Below are positions 6,101-7,315 of a stretch of DNA of 7,315 nt, piece after piece. Position 1 is the stretch's first letter. Each line of letters begins with the position of its first letter. A model generated the notes under the pieces. That model searched no databases. It was not told the origin of the DNA and saw only the letters and a list, made by a program, of their open reading frames with translations. This stretch comes from an uncultured Haloferula sp. (GTDB lineage: Bacteria > Verrucomicrobiota > Verrucomicrobiae > Verrucomicrobiales > Akkermansiaceae): the NCBI GenBank assembly GCA_946481625.1, contig CAMLOZ010000164.1, positions 1 to 7,315 on the forward strand, given 5' to 3'. The translations under genes and the position numbers were made by a program.

Positions 6101-7315
6101 CGAATCCGGGGCGCGATCCGGTGGAAACGATCACACCGGGACCCGATGGCGAGTGCGGCTTGCTCGGCCTCGCCTTCCATCCCCAGTATGCGCAGAACGG
6201 CTACTTCTACGTCACTTACTCGGTGGTGAAGGCAGGTTCGACCGGCTGGTTCCAGCGGCTCTCGCGCTTCACGATGCCGCCGGACCAGATCGGGCAATCG
6301 AATCCCGTGGCCGATCCAGCCTCCGAACTGATCCTGATCGAACAGGCGGACCGCGAAGACAACCACAACGGCGGCGACCTGCATTTCGGGGCGGACGGCT
6401 TCCTCTATTACTCGGTGGGCGACGAGGCGAACGCGAACGACAAGTACGTGAACAGCCAGGACATCGATAAGAACATCTTCTCGGCGATGCTGCGGATCGA
6501 CGTGGACAAGGCGTCCGGCATCGAGCCGAACCCGCATGTTTCCGTGCCGACCGACAACGGCGTGGCGCGCTACTCGATCCCCGCGGACAATCCTTTCATC
6601 GGCGCGATCACCTTCAACGGGCTGGCGGTGAATCCCGCCGCGGTGCGCACGGAATTCTGGGCCACGGGATTGCGCAGCCCGTGGCGCTTCTCCTTCGACG
6701 CCCTGACCGGCGAACTCTGGCTCGGCGACGTGGGGCAGGGGATGTACGAGGAGGTGGATATCCTTCAGAAGGGCGGCAACTACGGCTGGGTTTACCGCGA
6801 GGGGATGCACGACACGGCCTTCACGAATCCGGTGCCGCCAACGAAGCCGGAGGGCTTCAGCTCGATCGATCCCATCTACGAGTACGTCCACACCGGCATG
6901 GCGGGGGACTCGAACTACAAGGGGAACTCGGTGATCGGCGGCGTGGTTTACCGTGGCTCGCGGATTCCCTCGCTCTACGGGAAATACATCTTCGGCGACC
7001 AGGTGTCCGGCCACATCTGGGCGCTTGGCCGGGAAGGCGACGCGCCCGGGGGAGCGGTCACGGTGGAACGGATCGGCGGGCAGGCCTACCTCTCGAATTT
7101 CGGCACCGATCCCTCCAACGGCGACGTGCTGGTTTCGGATTACTTCGGCGGGCGGATCATGCGGATCGTTTCGACCACGCCGGACGGGACCTTCCCGACG
7201 AAGCTGAGCGAGACGGGACTGTTCGCGGATCTGACCGACCTTTCGCCCGCACCCGGGGTGCTGCCCTACGAACCGAACCTGACCTTCTGGAGCGACCATG
7301 CGGTGAAGCGCCGCT
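3106..7315 (+). CDS. Secreted LamG x3 / Ig-like / PQQ-type sugar dehydrogenase beta-propeller protein (3' truncated)
   Basis: The frame runs from ATG 3106 to the right edge without a stop, giving 1,403 complete codons. The start is supported by a signal peptide: an arginine-containing n-region, then hydrophobic FGLVALGLGLAVAAP, with cleavage probably after LQA (residue 34). GGAG at 3099-3102 lies only 3 nt before the ATG, a poor spacing. Domains in order are: LamG-like (concanavalin-type) modules at about 35-287, 306-555 and 574-824, joined by Pro/Glu-rich linkers; an Ig-like (Big_9-type) domain at about 829-918; a glucose/sorbosone dehydrogenase propeller at about 943-1355; and the start of an HNE_0200-like segment from about 1360. 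Family knowledge makes it an exported oxidoreductase of sugars or similar alcohols that may use PQQ and calcium. The LamG and Ig parts suggest binding to polysaccharide or the cell surface. The substrate cannot be read from sequence. The gene begins 43 nt after its neighbour, with no terminator seen between them. Confidence 0.9.
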   Translation, partial: MRSSSSIDSCARPGSRFGLVALGLGLAVAAPLQADLVNRWSFNNTAGDANDGTVLTDSVSGAVATVQGNFSEFTGTSVRLQGSFGTNTTTGNRSANSISGYVDLPNGMISAKTDLSVEIWATPLSVRTYERVFDFGRITGAGSGDGAAGEIIDNGTQPGTTSASDNLFLSFCVGDSLDAQRMESLVDGGSKLTVDTALATIAGTQYHYVLTFEDLGAAGGRITWYRNGAEAGSGDVSFHLSSLEDVNNWLGRSMWTGDRNAHAEFDELRIYDHVLGTSEVTANFAAGPDTIVAEPPDPEPVPVPDHLWVFNDGADSTVDSGLSFTDSVGGMVATLRGNGATLTGTALRLPGSTGGNQSAASISAYLDLPNGIISAQPSITLEAWATPLSSKAYQRLFDFGRTNVTSGANALPGEIIDGSGAPGAFAGYDNFVLSLNVGNNLGTHRLEGQIDNGAAIFTDSTAATTAGTQYHYVLVLEDGVGTYGANGCQIRWYRNGVLQNTLDLDFHLSGMQDVNNWIGRSNYSGDSCSNLALDELRIYRRAVSAGEVLASYTAGPDPNSGPAEPPVPAPAPLHRWSFDGAAGAVPPGTPFVDSATGEIATLMGNGGALDGTALVLPGTTNGNQTADDISAYIDLPNGIFSSAKSFSMEAWLTPLSSKNWQRIFDLGSASSTSGSGAANGEIIDGPTAPGGFTASDNLLLSLNVAGVLGNHRLESRLGGGSVITLDTGLADSTPAGTEHHYVLTVQDGAGASGSSGCQAKWYRDGELQGSIDLPYRVADMADVNNWIGRSLWAADMNSNMAVDELRMYDTALSAGEVLASHSNGASVVFPPPATTADSATIHAGQKVRLAGLDNDTGAINPASVEIVTPPAAGSATVDAEGRILYAHAGGGNDSVTFTYRVSGEGGTSPATMVTVQISSELRIATVSPNMPLEAPATAIQVVPAFPGVVFTKALCFASPPGDTQRLFVCELGGKLKVIPDVTAAVPSASEVLDIVNVVSNPGRDPVETITPGPDGECGLLGLAFHPQYAQNGYFYVTYSVVKAGSTGWFQRLSRFTMPPDQIGQSNPVADPASELILIEQADREDNHNGGDLHFGADGFLYYSVGDEANANDKYVNSQDIDKNIFSAMLRIDVDKASGIEPNPHVSVPTDNGVARYSIPADNPFIGAITFNGLAVNPAAVRTEFWATGLRSPWRFSFDALTGELWLGDVGQGMYEEVDILQKGGNYGWVYREGMHDTAFTNPVPPTKPEGFSSIDPIYEYVHTGMAGDSNYKGNSVIGGVVYRGSRIPSLYGKYIFGDQVSGHIWALGREGDAPGGAVTVERIGGQAYLSNFGTDPSNGDVLVSDYFGGRIMRIVSTTPDGTFPTKLSETGLFADLTDLSPAPGVLPYEPNLTFWSDHAVKRR
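3208..5577 (+). repeat. Three tandem LamG-like coding repeats, period about 804 nt
   Basis: The units are 3208-3966, 4021-4770 and 4825-5577. Equivalent residues recur at near-constant spacing. The Trp opening each unit is at residues 40, 308 and 576 (268 codons apart both times), and the DVNNW motif starts at 245, 513 and 782. Other shared blocks are DLPNG, the E-W-TPLS strand, GEIID, the AGT(Q/E)-HYVL strand, WYR-G and DEL R-(I/M)Y. Units 2 and 3 are closest, at roughly half identical by eye. They share local near-identical DNA: 4249-4278 against 5050-5079 differs only in one codon. The linkers at 3967-4020 and 4771-4824 are rich in Pro and Glu. This points to duplication inside the gene followed by divergence. 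Confidence 0.85.
5590..5859 (+). other. Ig-like (Big_9 / cadherin-like) domain within the large gene
   Basis: Residues about 829-918 follow the usual pattern of this domain: a Pro-rich entry, HAGQKVRLAGLDND, then SVEIVTPPAAGSATVDAEG, a Tyr-containing strand and SVTFTYRVSGEGG, ending in MVTVQI. In bacterial exported proteins such domains act as spacers or adhesion modules. Here it sits between the LamG array and the catalytic propeller, so a spacer role is the simplest reading. Confidence 0.75.
5932..7170 (+). other. Glucose/sorbosone dehydrogenase-type beta-propeller module within the large gene
   Basis: Residues about 943-1355 contain the full series of family motifs. These are LFVCELGGKLKVI near the start, GLLGLAFHP (1018-1026), NHNGGDLHFGADGFLYYSVGD (1086-1106, given here as a run of adjoining motifs), LRIDVD, IPADNPF, GLRSPWRFSFD (1188-1198), GDVGQ (1207-1211), EEVDI, GGNYGW (1223-1228), GGVVYRGS (1278-1285), GKYIFGD and the last-blade strand VLVSDYFGGRIMRIV. 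His1087 aligns with the catalytic His of soluble PQQ glucose dehydrogenase. Arg1190 aligns with the PQQ-binding Arg of the GLRNP motif. The Asn after that Arg is Ser1191 here. The propeller appears complete; PQQ binding is predicted from the family, not shown. Confidence 0.85.

Noticed and set aside
5884..7299. 471-codon open frame on the - strand opposite the propeller
   Set aside because: It is Arg/His/Val-rich with no recognisable motif and lies wholly antisense to strongly conserved dehydrogenase motifs. Such frames are common by chance in GC-rich coding DNA.

Overview
The window is GC-rich bacterial DNA with every convincing gene on the + strand. It most likely comes from the phylum Verrucomicrobiota, in the Verrucomicrobiales / Luteolibacter-like range. 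The main reason is that the first gene is the C-terminal part of a Verru_Chthon cassette protein A, a family essentially restricted to Verrucomicrobia. The last gene is also of a sugar-dehydrogenase type common in Verrucomicrobia and Planctomycetes. Both identifications come from recognising family motifs; no database search was run.

Layout: (1) 1-1548, the 3' part of the Verru_Chthon cassette protein A gene, cut by the left edge. (2) 1566-2309, a secreted protein of unknown function with a Pro-Ala linker. (3) 2319-2351, a strong hairpin followed by a T run, lying between genes 2 and 3. (4) 2370-3062, a second secreted protein that is clearly a tandem paralogue of gene 2. (5) 3106-7315, a very large secreted protein that stays open to the right edge (1,403 complete codons, no stop). 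In order it carries a signal peptide, three LamG-like domains in tandem with a period of about 804 nt, an Ig-like domain, a complete glucose/sorbosone dehydrogenase-type six-bladed beta-propeller, and the start of the HNE_0200-type segment that often follows such propellers.

The gaps are 17, 60 and 43 nt, all genes point the same way, and all products look exported or pseudopilus-associated. This suggests a cell-envelope or secretion locus, but co-transcription is unproven and the hairpin may cut or attenuate the transcript after gene 2. The functions of the cassette and of the paralogous pair are not established. The new material here is the paralogous pair attached to the cassette and the repeated LamG-propeller architecture next to it. 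I saw no RNA genes, CRISPR arrays, insertion sequences or attachment sites, and no gene-free stretch above 60 nt.
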